Shown: positions 36,477 through 45,636, numbered from the stretch's first letter. The stretch is 58,173 nucleotides of DNA from Candidatus Cloacimonadota bacterium (GCA_011043895.1 DRBZ01000099.1:1-58173); one strand, 5' to 3'. Notes: generated from the letters alone by a model not told the origin. Program-made: numbers and translations.

Positions 36477-37207
36477 AGAAATTTCTTATTCAACTCAGTT
36501 ATGATGGTCATTCTTTCCATGGATGGCAGATCCAGAATGATATTGTTACCATTCAATCAGTTATTGAGGAAGCTCTTGAAAAAATATTCAAAACTCAAAT
36601 CCGTATAATTGTTTCAGGCAGAACAGATGCAGGAGTGCATGCTCTCAATCAATATGCTCATTTCGAAGTAAGTACGCGTATGACCTCTGAGAATATTGTT
36701 GCCGCTCTTAATGCGACGATTCCTGATGCGATCTATGTGAAAGGGTGCAAGAATGTTCCAGAAAATTTTCACGCGAGATTTTCTGCAAAAAAACGCACTT
36801 ATCTTTATAAGATAATGAAACAATATTCTCCATTTGAGCGGTTCTATTCATCTTTTTTCCCAGGAACTCTCATAGATATATCAATCCTTGATAAGTTATC
36901 GAAAATTCTTATAGGCACACATGATTTCAAGGTATTTGCCCATGATACCAGTCAACTCAATTCCACACTTTGTACCTTAGAAAAAGCTGAATGGATAGAA
37001 GATGATACACATTACTATTTCTACATCTCAGCTAATAGATTTTTGCACAATATGGTCAGACGTATTGTTGGTACTCTGATTTTTATATGCGACAATCAAC
37101 TTAAGTCGAAGTATCTTGAACAACTTCTACGTGACCAGGATTATACAAAACTGGGAACCACAGCTCCTCCTGAGGGTTTATATCTGTATGATGTTGAGTA
37201 CAATTGA
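36473..37207 (+). CDS. truA: tRNA pseudouridine synthase A
   Basis: TruA makes pseudouridine at positions 38-40 of tRNA anticodon arms. The 244-residue protein has YDGHSFHGWQIQ near the start, the catalytic Asp in GRTDAGVHALNQ, NFHARFSAKKRTYLY and the C-terminal NRFLHNMVRRIVGT, all family hallmarks. It overlaps the EcfT-like gene by four bases (ATGA). Confidence 0.96.
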   Translation: MKKFLIQLSYDGHSFHGWQIQNDIVTIQSVIEEALEKIFKTQIRIIVSGRTDAGVHALNQYAHFEVSTRMTSENIVAALNATIPDAIYVKGCKNVPENFHARFSAKKRTYLYKIMKQYSPFERFYSSFFPGTLIDISILDKLSKILIGTHDFKVFAHDTSQLNSTLCTLEKAEWIEDDTHYYFYISANRFLHNMVRRIVGTLIFICDNQLKSKYLEQLLRDQDYTKLGTTAPPEGLYLYDVEYN

Positions 37208-37316
37208 ATAGAAAATATTGACGTTTCGAGACATAATAAAAATATTTGTAACAGAAAAAAATAGAAAAAAGCGAATAAATAACAAACAATGGTAACCATA
37301 TTCAGTGGAGGCAAGT

Positions 37317-37712
37317 ATGAAAGTTACTCATTTCAATGATGTTCCTTTGGAAGATGTCAATGTAGAAGGTGCAAAAGAAACAAAGATCAGATGGCTAATC
37401 TCTCAAAAGGATAAAGCACCTAATTTTGCAATGCGTATGTTTGAAGTAGAAGCAGGTGGCCACACACCATTTCATTCTCATAACTGGGAACATGAAGCAT
37501 TTGTTTTGCAGGGCAATGGTGTACTTGTCACCGAAGAAGGTGAGACACCTTTCCAGCCCTGGGATGTAATCTATGTAGAGCCGCATCTTAAACACCAATT
37601 CAAGAATACTGACGATACGATAATGCGCTTTCTTTGCGTCGTACCCCATTCATCAGTGCCCAAAAAAGTAACTCAAAATCCATTAGGAGACGGTCCTGTA
37701 AATAATTGTTAA
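37317..37712 (+). CDS. single-domain cupin protein
   Basis: The 131-residue protein is one cupin barrel. Motif 1 is GGHTPFHSHNWEHEAFVLQGNG, seen here as GGHTPFHSH then EHEAFVLQG, with three metal-binding His and a Glu; motif 2 is PWDVIYVEPHLKHQFKN. A metal-dependent enzyme or sensor is likely but the substrate is not known. The start at 37317 is set by GGAGG five bases upstream; a GTG at 37305 lies at the ribosome binding site and is unlikely. tsaB begins right after the stop. Confidence 0.82.
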   Translation: MKVTHFNDVPLEDVNVEGAKETKIRWLISQKDKAPNFAMRMFEVEAGGHTPFHSHNWEHEAFVLQGNGVLVTEEGETPFQPWDVIYVEPHLKHQFKNTDDTIMRFLCVVPHSSVPKKVTQNPLGDGPVNNC

Positions 37713-38393
37713 ATGAATATTCTTGCATTCGAAACCTCAACGATTTATGAAAGCATAGCCCTTGCCCGAGAAGGAAAAATCTATGCTGAATATACTTTGA
37801 AAACCAGTAAAACACATTCCGAACATCTTCTTCCTACTGTTGACACATTACTTTCTGAAGTTGCCATGCAACGATCCGAGCTGGATGCTATTGCATTTTC
37901 AATCGGACCGGGATCCTTTACTGGATTGCGTATAGGACTCGCTACTGCAAAGGGTTTATGTATGGGTTTAAGCAAACCTCTATATATAGTTTCTACACTG
38001 AAATCTCTTGCAAACAATTGTTCATATTCAGACACTCCGATCTGCTCGGTTATTAATGCCGGACGTAATGAGTTGTATGCTGCAATATTTACTTCAAATC
38101 TGGAAATTGTATCACCACCTTCGCTGTATTCTGCAAAGCAATTATCTAATAATCTTTCTGAAAAGACACTCATAGTCGGAAATATTGATTCAAGAACTAA
38201 AGCAATAATAGAGAAAAAAAATTTAACCAGTTTTGCAAGAGATGTTGATTGTTATCCAAGAGCTTCCTCACTCATCGACCTTGTTGAAAAAGGACAGATG
38301 GACAAGGTCTATACTATGGATCAACTGGCATTAGTTGAGCCAGTTTATATCAGAAAATCTGCAGCTGAAGAAAAATTTAAAAATCAAATATAA
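37713..38393 (+). CDS. tsaB: tRNA threonylcarbamoyladenosine biosynthesis protein TsaB
   Basis: TsaB is the catalytically silent partner that dimerises with TsaD to make t6A37. The 226-residue protein begins MNILAFETSTIYESIAL and has KTHSEHLLPTVDTLL and SIGPGSFTGLRIGLATAKGL, the family signature, and lacks the metal-binding His pair of TsaD. TsaD is encoded at 10536 on the other strand. The start abuts the cupin stop. Confidence 0.93.
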   Translation: MNILAFETSTIYESIALAREGKIYAEYTLKTSKTHSEHLLPTVDTLLSEVAMQRSELDAIAFSIGPGSFTGLRIGLATAKGLCMGLSKPLYIVSTLKSLANNCSYSDTPICSVINAGRNELYAAIFTSNLEIVSPPSLYSAKQLSNNLSEKTLIVGNIDSRTKAIIEKKNLTSFARDVDCYPRASSLIDLVEKGQMDKVYTMDQLALVEPVYIRKSAAEEKFKNQI

Positions 38394-38451
38394 AAAATCA
38401 ATTTAGTTTATCCGTTGTCACTCTGTCATGGAATAAACTGTAAGGAGTAGT

Positions 38452-39720
38452 ATGGAAGAAGTACTAGAACTCAAAGAATTACAAAAAATGAGTCTTCCAG
38501 AATTGCAAAAAATTGCGAAAGAACTTGATGTAAAATCACCCAAATCGATGAATAAAGATGATCTGAAATTTGCAATTCTAGATGCACAAGCAGCAAACGA
38601 AGGTTTGGTATTTACCACAGGTGTGATCGACCTAACCCAGGAAGGATATGGATTCCTGAGATCACCGGTATCAAATTATATGAGTGGACCCAGCGACATT
38701 TATGTGTCCAAAGCTCAGGTAAAAAAATTCCACATTAAGCAGGGACATATCATATCCGGTCCTGTACGTTCACCTAAAGAAGATGAAAAGTACTTTGCGC
38801 TTATCCGCATTGATGCCGTGAATGGAGAACCTCCAGAAAGAGCATTGCAGACACCCAACTTTGACTCCCTCACTCCTCTTTTCCCGGATGAGAAATTTGA
38901 TCTGGAAACTACTCCCGATGAACTTTCTACACGAATCATTGACCTATTCACTCCAATAGGTAAGGGTCAAAGAGGATTGATCGTTGCAGCGCCAAGAACA
39001 GGAAAAACTGTGCTGCTCCAGAAAATGGCAAACGCAATCCTCACAAATCACCCGGAAGTCTATGTGATCATTCTTCTCGTTGACGAACGTCCAGAAGAAG
39101 TCACAGAGATGAGAAGAAATGTGAAACCCGAGCATTCTGAAGTTGTGAGTTCCACTTTTGACGAAACTGCACATCATCATGTGCGATTAGCTGAAATGGT
39201 TATGGCAAAAGCAAAAAGAATGGTCGAGTATGGTAAGGATGTTGTCATTCTACTGGATAGCATCACTCGTCTTGCCAGAGCTTATAACACGCTCATGCCT
39301 GCCAGCGGCAAGGTGCTCTCAGGTGGTGTTGATGCTAACGCATTACACAAACCCAAACGCTTTTTTGGTGCGGCTCGTAATACCGAAGAAAGTGGAAGTT
39401 TAACCATAATGGCAACCGCACTTATTCATACTGGAAGTAAGATGGATACTGTTATCTTTGAAGAATTCAAAGGAACCGGTAATATGGAACTCGTATTGGA
39501 TAGATCAATTAGTGATCTACGTATGTATCCCGCTATTGACCTTGTTACTTCAGGAACTCGAAAAGAAGAAAAGTTACTGGCGGATGATGTGCGTAATCGT
39601 GTCTTCATACTGAGAAAGATATTGAAGAATCAATCTCCCTATGATGCGATAGAACTGCTGAAGAACAAAATGAAAGGAACCAAGAACAACAAGCAATTCC
39701 TGAAATTAATGAGCAGTTAA
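38452..39720 (+). CDS. rho: transcription termination factor Rho
   Basis: Rho is the hexameric RNA helicase that ends transcription. The 422-residue protein has the N-terminal helical domain (ELKELQKMSLPELQKIAKEL), the RNA-binding cold-shock-like domain (GYGFLRS, SDIYVSKAQVKKF), Walker A APRTGKTVLL near 180, Walker B VIILLDSITRLARAYN, and the Q-loop/R-loop region ending in GTGNMELVLDR. AAGGAG lies six bases before the ATG. There is no long N-terminal insertion of the kind seen in some phyla. Confidence 0.96.
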   Translation: MEEVLELKELQKMSLPELQKIAKELDVKSPKSMNKDDLKFAILDAQAANEGLVFTTGVIDLTQEGYGFLRSPVSNYMSGPSDIYVSKAQVKKFHIKQGHIISGPVRSPKEDEKYFALIRIDAVNGEPPERALQTPNFDSLTPLFPDEKFDLETTPDELSTRIIDLFTPIGKGQRGLIVAAPRTGKTVLLQKMANAILTNHPEVYVIILLVDERPEEVTEMRRNVKPEHSEVVSSTFDETAHHHVRLAEMVMAKAKRMVEYGKDVVILLDSITRLARAYNTLMPASGKVLSGGVDANALHKPKRFFGAARNTEESGSLTIMATALIHTGSKMDTVIFEEFKGTGNMELVLDRSISDLRMYPAIDLVTSGTRKEEKLLADDVRNRVFILRKILKNQSPYDAIELLKNKMKGTKNNKQFLKLMSS

Positions 39721-39730
39721 TTATTTCTAT

Positions 39731-40765
39731 ATGAAGAAGATACTTGGTCTAAGCATTCTCCTCGTTTTGGCATGGACACTAACACTTAGTGCTCAATCTC
39801 TATCGAAAGTATATCGTTATATTGACGATGAGAACTTTGCCGAAGCAACCATCCTGCTCAAAGAGCATTTGAATTCATGTACTGACCCGAAGATTCAGGC
39901 TGAAATATATTACCTGCTTGGTCAATGTGCAGATAATGCAAATGATGCGGTACATAATTACAAAAAGGTGTTGAATATCCCTGACAATAATTATTACGAT
40001 CGGGCGTTGATACACCTTGCCAAGATCGCAATGACCCATCAGGACTGGCTTAAGGCGAAAGAATATTCGGACAAGCTCCTCTCAAAAACTTTCTCACTGT
40101 ATTATTCCGATGCCCTATTTATCAATGCCCAAGCGCATTTCTGTAACAATGAATATTTCCCATCCATCACTGCGTTTAAAGAATTTATCAATATCTCCCT
40201 TGATTCTTCCAGGCGTGAATTAGCTTATCTGAATTGTGGAACAGCATATTATGAGTTACAGCAATACTCAAAAGCCATTGATCAACTCAAGCAACTTCAA
40301 ACAGACAATCCCACCACAAATTTCATGCCCTACGTGCTTTATATGCTTGGATTATGCTATGAGAAGAAAGAAGATTATAAAGAAGCGATAAATTATTATA
40401 AAAAACTGACAAATGACTATCCATATTCCCAATACACACCACTTGCAGAGCAGCAGATTGTTTCACTCATTGAGCTGGGGTATTATTCTTCATCCTTGAC
40501 TACACTACCTCAGATTGAAGAGCTTTTAAACAAAAAATTCATTGTACAACTGGCTGCGTTCGATTCATCTACACAAGCGTATAAATCTAAAGACGAATTT
40601 GAAGGTCTGGGAATCTCTGGTGTATTCATATTTACCAAATCAGTAAATGGAAAAATATATTATGCTCTTGGACTGGGTCCCTACTCGACTGAAGACGAAG
40701 CACAGTTCAAAAAGCTCAAACTCAAAGATCAGGGCATTTCATCTTTCATATATAAAAAACCATAA
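39731..40765 (+). CDS. exported TPR protein with SPOR domain
   Basis: The 344-residue protein has a signal peptide (about 1-21, ending LSAQS), TPR units from about 30 to 245 (for example YSKAIDQLKQLQTDN, DYKEAINYYKKLTNDY) and a C-terminal SPOR domain (about 265-344: FIVQLAAFDSSTQAYK, GKIYYALGLGPYSTEDEA). SPOR domains bind denuded peptidoglycan at division sites, so the protein probably sits at the septum. Its stop overlaps the mutS ATG by one base. Confidence 0.82.
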   Translation: MKKILGLSILLVLAWTLTLSAQSLSKVYRYIDDENFAEATILLKEHLNSCTDPKIQAEIYYLLGQCADNANDAVHNYKKVLNIPDNNYYDRALIHLAKIAMTHQDWLKAKEYSDKLLSKTFSLYYSDALFINAQAHFCNNEYFPSITAFKEFINISLDSSRRELAYLNCGTAYYELQQYSKAIDQLKQLQTDNPTTNFMPYVLYMLGLCYEKKEDYKEAINYYKKLTNDYPYSQYTPLAEQQIVSLIELGYYSSSLTTLPQIEELLNKKFIVQLAAFDSSTQAYKSKDEFEGLGISGVFIFTKSVNGKIYYALGLGPYSTEDEAQFKKLKLKDQGISSFIYKKP

Positions 40766-43398
40766 TGGCTTCTCAAAAAACAGATTCATCCAAAGACTTC
40801 ACTCCTCTTATGCAGCAGTATCTATCCATAAAAAAAGAGCAACCGGATGCATTGTTACTGTTCAGAATGGGTGATTTCTATGAAACATTTTTTGAGGATG
40901 CCAAAACTGCGTCAAAAATACTGGGCATAACGCTTACAACACGGGATAAAAAAAAGAAAAATCCAGTTCCCCTTGCAGGTTTTCCCTATCATGCACTAGA
41001 AAATTTTCTTAAAAAGTTGCTGGATAACGGTATCAAAGTAGCAATCTGCGAGCAGGTAGAAGACCCCAAAAAAGCAAAGAAGCTGGTAAAAAGAAAGATC
41101 GTGGAGGTTATTACTCCTGGCACAATTCTCGAAGAGAACTACTTAAACGACAAAAGTAATAATTTCCTGAGTGCCATTTATGAGGGAAAACAAACCTGTG
41201 GTATTGCATCAATCGATATTTCTACTGGTGAATTCAGCTGCACCGAACTTCCATTCTCGAAGGTTGTTGATGAACTATCACGTATACATCCAACAGAGAT
41301 ACTCATCCCCGAGAATATGGATGAAAAGTTCAAAGAAAAAATACAGGTGTTTTACAGACCTGTGTTCACAGTATATGAAACTTGGCCCTATGAGTATCTG
41401 GAGTCTTTGGAGATATTGAAGAATCACTTTGATGTTGTGTCACTTGAAGCATTCGGTGTGCAGAACAAGTCATTAGCCGTGAGTGCCTCGGCAGTAATTC
41501 TCTCCTATCTGAAAAACTTGAAAGGGGGAGATCTCGCTCATGTGAATTCTCTACGATATTATTCCTCTACCCAGTATATGCAGGTGGATGCGCTTTCTCG
41601 GCATAATCTCGAATTGACCGAATCCATGCGCACCAGAACAAAGCATGGCACATTGCTCGAGGTCATGGATGAGACAAAAACTCCTATGGGAAGCAGGAAA
41701 CTCATCTTCTGGATGCTTAATCCGCTGATGGATAAAGATAGCATCATAGAACGGCTCGATGGTGTAGATGAACTTCTGGATAAAATCCATGTGAGGAATG
41801 GGCTTATCGAAATTCTGTCTGATATCGGTGACGTTGAGCGAATTATCAGCAAGATTGGAACCAACAAAGCATATCCCCGTGATCTGATAGCTTTGAAAAA
41901 CTACCTGCAGCTCGCTCAACCAATCTCTGAACTTATCTCACAATGCGAAGCAACACTTATCAATGAACAGTTCACTTCTATCCAAAACTTTGATGAAGTC
42001 ATCCTGCTCATTGAAAACGCACTTGAAGAAGAAGCACCAGCTACCCTGCAAGAAGGGGGTATCATCAAAAAGGGATATAATCAAGAACTTGATGAACTGA
42101 GAAAAAAGAGTAGAAAGGGCAAAGAATGGATCGCTGAACTTCAGGATAAAGAGATCGAGCGAACAAAAATCCCTAAACTTAAAGTGAAGTTCAATAATGT
42201 GTTTGGTTACTACATTGAAGTCACAAAAAGCCATCTGGATAAAGTGCCTGATGATTATATTCGAAAACAAACGCTGGTGAACGCTGAACGATTTATCACT
42301 CCCGAATTAAAAGAATTTGAAGATCAGGTGCTAGGCGCTGAGGAGCGAAGTACTCAGCTTGAGTATGAACTTTTCGTTGAGATTCGTGATAAGATGAAAA
42401 TGTTCATTCCCCGCATTCAGCAATTCTCACAGATCGTAGCCACACTCGATGTAGTAAGTAATCTTGCTCAGCTGGCGTATTACAATCACTATATACGTCC
42501 TGAAATAACAGAATCTAATGAGATAGAAATAAAAGAGGGACGACATCCAGTTATTGAGCAGCTCATGTCGGGGCATGAATTTATCCCAAATGATACCTAT
42601 ATGAATAATGATTCTGATCGAATCCTCCTTATCACTGGTCCGAACATGGCAGGCAAATCGACCTTTCTCAGACAGGTGGGATTACTCATCATCATGGCGC
42701 AAATGGGCTCTTTTGTGCCTGCAAAATCTGCAAAAATCGGCACTGTTGATAAGATCTTTACCCGTGTCGGCGCTTCAGATAATCTCGCACTCGGTCAAAG
42801 TACTTTTCTTGTTGAGATGATCGAAACAGCAAATATCTTACATAATGCTACTCCCCGAAGTCTGGTTTTATTGGATGAGATTGGCAGAGGTACAAGTACT
42901 TTTGATGGATTGAGTATCGCATGGGCAGTTGTTGAGTATTTACATGAAAATTCAAAAATCGCAGCGAAAACACTCTTCGCAACCCATTATCACGAATTGA
43001 CTGAGCTTGCCAATGTTTACAAGGGCGTGAAAAATTATAATATCACTGCAAAAGAATATCAGGACAGGATCATATTTCTGAGGAAAGTAGTGCCAGGAAG
43101 TGCCGATCAGAGTTATGGTATTCAGGTAGCAAAACTCGCTGGTATTCCTAAAAATGTCATCACTCGAGCTCAGGAAATTCTGGAAGAACTCGAGAAAAGT
43201 GAATTCAATGAATCAAGTATTCTGGAAAAGACAAAGAGGAAGAAAGCAGAGATAAATCAAACTTCTTTTATAGAAGTCCTCTCACAAAAAACGAGTAAGG
43301 AAAGAGCAATTATTAGGGAATTAATGGAACTTGATGTGAATGATCTTACCCCGATAGATGCCTTGACCTTCCTTTCCAAACTTAAAGAAAAATTATAA
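40765..43398 (+). CDS. mutS: DNA mismatch repair protein MutS
   Basis: MutS recognises mismatches and starts repair with MutL. The 877-residue protein has the mismatch-binding F38-Y39-E40 in GDFYETF, connector and lever domains, Walker A GPNMAGKSTFLRQ near 625, Walker B VLLDEIGRGTSTFDG and the ATHYHELTEL motif. Full length for the family. mutL is not in the window. It ends ten bases before the convergent sigma-factor gene. Confidence 0.96.
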   Translation: MASQKTDSSKDFTPLMQQYLSIKKEQPDALLLFRMGDFYETFFEDAKTASKILGITLTTRDKKKKNPVPLAGFPYHALENFLKKLLDNGIKVAICEQVEDPKKAKKLVKRKIVEVITPGTILEENYLNDKSNNFLSAIYEGKQTCGIASIDISTGEFSCTELPFSKVVDELSRIHPTEILIPENMDEKFKEKIQVFYRPVFTVYETWPYEYLESLEILKNHFDVVSLEAFGVQNKSLAVSASAVILSYLKNLKGGDLAHVNSLRYYSSTQYMQVDALSRHNLELTESMRTRTKHGTLLEVMDETKTPMGSRKLIFWMLNPLMDKDSIIERLDGVDELLDKIHVRNGLIEILSDIGDVERIISKIGTNKAYPRDLIALKNYLQLAQPISELISQCEATLINEQFTSIQNFDEVILLIENALEEEAPATLQEGGIIKKGYNQELDELRKKSRKGKEWIAELQDKEIERTKIPKLKVKFNNVFGYYIEVTKSHLDKVPDDYIRKQTLVNAERFITPELKEFEDQVLGAEERSTQLEYELFVEIRDKMKMFIPRIQQFSQIVATLDVVSNLAQLAYYNHYIRPEITESNEIEIKEGRHPVIEQLMSGHEFIPNDTYMNNDSDRILLITGPNMAGKSTFLRQVGLLIIMAQMGSFVPAKSAKIGTVDKIFTRVGASDNLALGQSTFLVEMIETANILHNATPRSLVLLDEIGRGTSTFDGLSIAWAVVEYLHENSKIAAKTLFATHYHELTELANVYKGVKNYNITAKEYQDRIIFLRKVVPGSADQSYGIQVAKLAGIPKNVITRAQEILEELEKSEFNESSILEKTKRKKAEINQTSFIEVLSQKTSKERAIIRELMELDVNDLTPIDALTFLSKLKEKL

Positions 43399-43408
43399 TC
43401 TAACTCCC

Positions 43409-44398
43409 CTATTCATCCTCTCCAAACAATGACCTGAGTAGTTCTAACTCATCATCCGGCACTCGGTGGATTCCCTGATCATCTTCCGGATATTTTTCGA
43501 GCAATGCTATAATTTTTGCTTCGTCTTCTGCTTTGACTCTCTGATGAAAGGTATGAGGAGTAGGAGTTTGCAATACTTTAAGATAGTTTTTATCCATCAT
43601 AAAAGTAAAATAAAAAGACTCTTTTCTATCATTCTTATTATTGAAGATGACGTGAATTGTGTAGATCGAATCTTGTAACTGTACTTCAAACTCAAGCACC
43701 TCCTTAATATCAAAATGATATACAATCCCACCATTTTTCTTCTTAGAAAAGTAATAAAACATCTTATCAATAGTATTGCTGTCGAGATGTTCCCTGAAAC
43801 TTATAAGGAATTTCTTTATATCATCATTCACCTGAGGATTCAATACCTTTTTTGTAGCAATCATACCAAGTTTGATATATGTCTCGGCTTTGATCTTTCT
43901 TTTAATCCTTGAGATCCGTTGTCGTAATGTCGCATTCTTTTCACCTGTGATCTCTTGCATTTTGTGTATATCATTTTCACAATCCAGATATAAAAGGTAT
44001 GTTCTCAATTCCTTCTCGGAAAGTTTATTCCTGGCAATATCGATTGCTGTCAGAAGTTCATCTCGTTCCTGCGCTGAAAAATCTAGGCTACTATATATCT
44101 TGGAGCGTAGCTCATCAGCCACATTAACAGTAATATCCTTTCGAAAGTTCTTTTCAGCTTCCAATTTATTAAAATATTGTTTACTATAGTTTTTACATGT
44201 GGTTACAATCCATCCTTTATGGTTAATATCTCCTAATTGATCACGCTTGAGGAGGTAATAATAAATAGTCTGTGATGCAATATCTTCTGCTACTTCCAGG
44301 CTCGAAACCAGCGATCGGGCAGTTCTATAGGCTAAAGAATAAAGTTCCTGAAGGAATCTATCTTCTTCTTTTTGTGAGTTAACTTTTCTTTTTTTCAT
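43409..44398 (-). CDS. ECF-type sigma factor with a C-terminal extension
   Basis: Residues 15-85 look like sigma region 2 (LYSLAYRTARSLV, EVAEDIASQTIYYYL, INHKGWIVTTCKNY), and 115-165 like region 4 (AIDIARNKLSEKELRTYLLY, NATLRQRISRIKRKIKAE). No region 3 is seen, as in ECF sigmas. The last 150 residues form an alpha/beta extension that I do not recognise, including VYHFDIKEVLEFEVQLQDS and ESFYFTFMMDKNYLK. It may sense a signal in place of an anti-sigma factor, but that is inference. The gene diverges from the two small-peptide genes, with an inverted repeat at its start region. Confidence 0.65.
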   Translation of the reverse strand: MKKRKVNSQKEEDRFLQELYSLAYRTARSLVSSLEVAEDIASQTIYYYLLKRDQLGDINHKGWIVTTCKNYSKQYFNKLEAEKNFRKDITVNVADELRSKIYSSLDFSAQERDELLTAIDIARNKLSEKELRTYLLYLDCENDIHKMQEITGEKNATLRQRISRIKRKIKAETYIKLGMIATKKVLNPQVNDDIKKFLISFREHLDSNTIDKMFYYFSKKKNGGIVYHFDIKEVLEFEVQLQDSIYTIHVIFNNKNDRKESFYFTFMMDKNYLKVLQTPTPHTFHQRVKAEDEAKIIALLEKYPEDDQGIHRVPDDELELLRSLFGEDE

Positions 44399-44707
44399 TA
44401 TTGTTCTCTATATAAAAGAGAAATTTTCGAGCCCAAAACTTCATATTGTCCTTATAAGATTACAGATTTAAATCATTTCTACTTAATCTTTTTATTATCT
44501 CTACGAACCATTTATGATGCCTGATAATGACTAATGTTCATTGTCGTCAATTTTTTCATTGGTGTTCTTCATAATATTTAACCGCGAAAAACAAGATTTC
44601 TATGAAGAAAAACCAAATTTTTTTCATTTTTTTAAACTTTTTTGAGTGGTTTCGTCACAAAATCGCCATTTTCATGATATATAAGTAAAGGACATGAAAG
44701 GAGAAAT
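44399..44707. promoter_or_regulatory. divergent control region between sigma factor and small peptides
   Basis: This 309-base AT-rich spacer should hold promoters for both directions. TTCTCT (44404-44409) and AGAGAA (44417-44422) form an inverted repeat six bases upstream of the sigma-factor ATG. A second imperfect palindrome, AATG-TT-CATT with flanks, lies near 44526-44545. TATATAAG at 44678-44685 is a possible -10 for the peptide genes, whose AAAGGAG ribosome binding site follows. Confidence 0.4.
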
Positions 44708-44992
44708 ATGAAAAAAAAAGTAATTTTATTTTGTATTTCGATGATAATAGTAGTAGTATTAGCTACTCAAGTTTTTGCAATGACTGGTGCTGACTTAAAA
44801 TCACTCTGTTCATCAAGTGAAGAACCCATTATCTCACAATACCTCAGCGATGATATTGATTATCCTGTAATTACAGAAAATGATCTCGATAGTGATGACC
44901 AAACCATGCTTGAAGCTGTTGTTGTTGGAGAAAATGGAGAAGAATATATTATAATAATTGTTAACGGTGAAATACACATACTACAAAAATAA
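44708..44992 (+). CDS. small exported peptide, unknown family
   Basis: The 94-residue product has a signal peptide (about 1-24, ending QVFA) and a short mature part that is acidic (SDDIDYPVITENDLDSDDQ) and ends in hydrophobic strands, NGEEYIIIIVNGEIHIL. AAAGGAG precedes the ATG. I do not recognise the family. The tail resembles the next small protein (NGGEYIVII), so the two are probably related. It is divergent from the extended sigma factor and upstream of a receiver protein. Confidence 0.65.
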   Translation: MKKKVILFCISMIIVVVLATQVFAMTGADLKSLCSSSEEPIISQYLSDDIDYPVITENDLDSDDQTMLEAVVVGENGEEYIIIIVNGEIHILQK

Positions 44993-45004
44993 CAGGAGAA
45001 CATT

Positions 45005-45115
45005 ATGACAATTAAAAGAGTTTATGACGGTAACGGTGGAGAGTATATTGTAATAATTTCTGAAGATGGTATATTCGTTGGACATGAAAAAAAGTCAGCA
45101 AATAACAAAGGTTAA
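45005..45115 (+). CDS. 36-residue peptide related to the tail of the upstream protein
   Basis: ATG at 45005 follows CAGGAG, which sits only 12 bases after the stop of the previous gene. The product, 36 residues with no signal peptide, has NGGEYIVIISEDGIFVG, aligning with NGEEYIIIIVNGEIHIL in the upstream protein both in residues and in bases. It looks like a partial tandem duplication that kept its own translation start. It is too short to judge by homology. Confidence 0.5.
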   Translation: MTIKRVYDGNGGEYIVIISEDGIFVGHEKKSANNKG

Positions 45116-45137
45116 ATTATTTAGTAAATAAAAAAGC

Positions 45138-45617
45138 ATGGAACTACAAAAGATACTGATCGTTGAAGATGAACTGATTATCTCGTTGCACTTTCGAAGA
45201 ATGCTCGAAAGCATGGGAAACTACGAAGTGAAGTGTGAGTCCTACGGAGAAAAAGCAGTTGAGTTAGCTTTTGAGATGGAACCAGATGTTATTTTTATGG
45301 ATATTAATCTTAAAGGCGAAATGAATGGAATAGAAGCTGCAGAGCAAATTCTCAATTCTGACAATATTCCAATTATCTTTGTTACCGCATATAGTGATGA
45401 TGAAACAATCGAACGATCGAAACTTCTTAATCCCTTTGGTTATCTTAACAAGCCGATGCATATCCATGCGGTTAAGAACTTAATGGATAGTCTTATAGAC
45501 TATAATAAGAATAGCAATCAAACTTATGAGGTAGTAAAAGAGGATGGGCATTATGGAGACTTCTACGAACCACTAATTATGTCTTCTCCGCACTTCGCTC
45601 ATCGCAAAGAAGAGTGA
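45138..45617 (+). CDS. stand-alone response-regulator receiver protein
   Basis: The 159-residue protein is a CheY-like receiver with the acidic pair Glu10-Asp11, phosphoacceptor Asp55 (FMDINL), Thr83 (IIFVTAY) and Lys105 (LNKPM). A tail of about 35 residues has no known output domain. No histidine kinase is adjacent. The last codons lie within a long hairpin (45575-45636), so the natural C-terminus may have been altered by a repeat. Spacing suggests co-transcription with the two small peptides. No ribosome binding site is seen. Confidence 0.85.
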   Translation: MELQKILIVEDELIISLHFRRMLESMGNYEVKCESYGEKAVELAFEMEPDVIFMDINLKGEMNGIEAAEQILNSDNIPIIFVTAYSDDETIERSKLLNPFGYLNKPMHIHAVKNLMDSLIDYNKNSNQTYEVVKEDGHYGDFYEPLIMSSPHFAHRKEE

Positions 45618-45636
45618 GGAGCGGAGGAGCATAATT
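45575..45636. repeat. long interrupted hairpin over the end of the receiver gene
   Basis: AATTATG (45575-45581) pairs with CATAATT (45630-45636), and CTCCGC (45586-45591) with GCGGAG (45621-45626), with further weak pairing inside. The structure spans the last 14 codons and the stop of the receiver gene. It is not followed by a T-run, so it looks more like an inserted palindromic repeat than a terminator. Confidence 0.55.
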
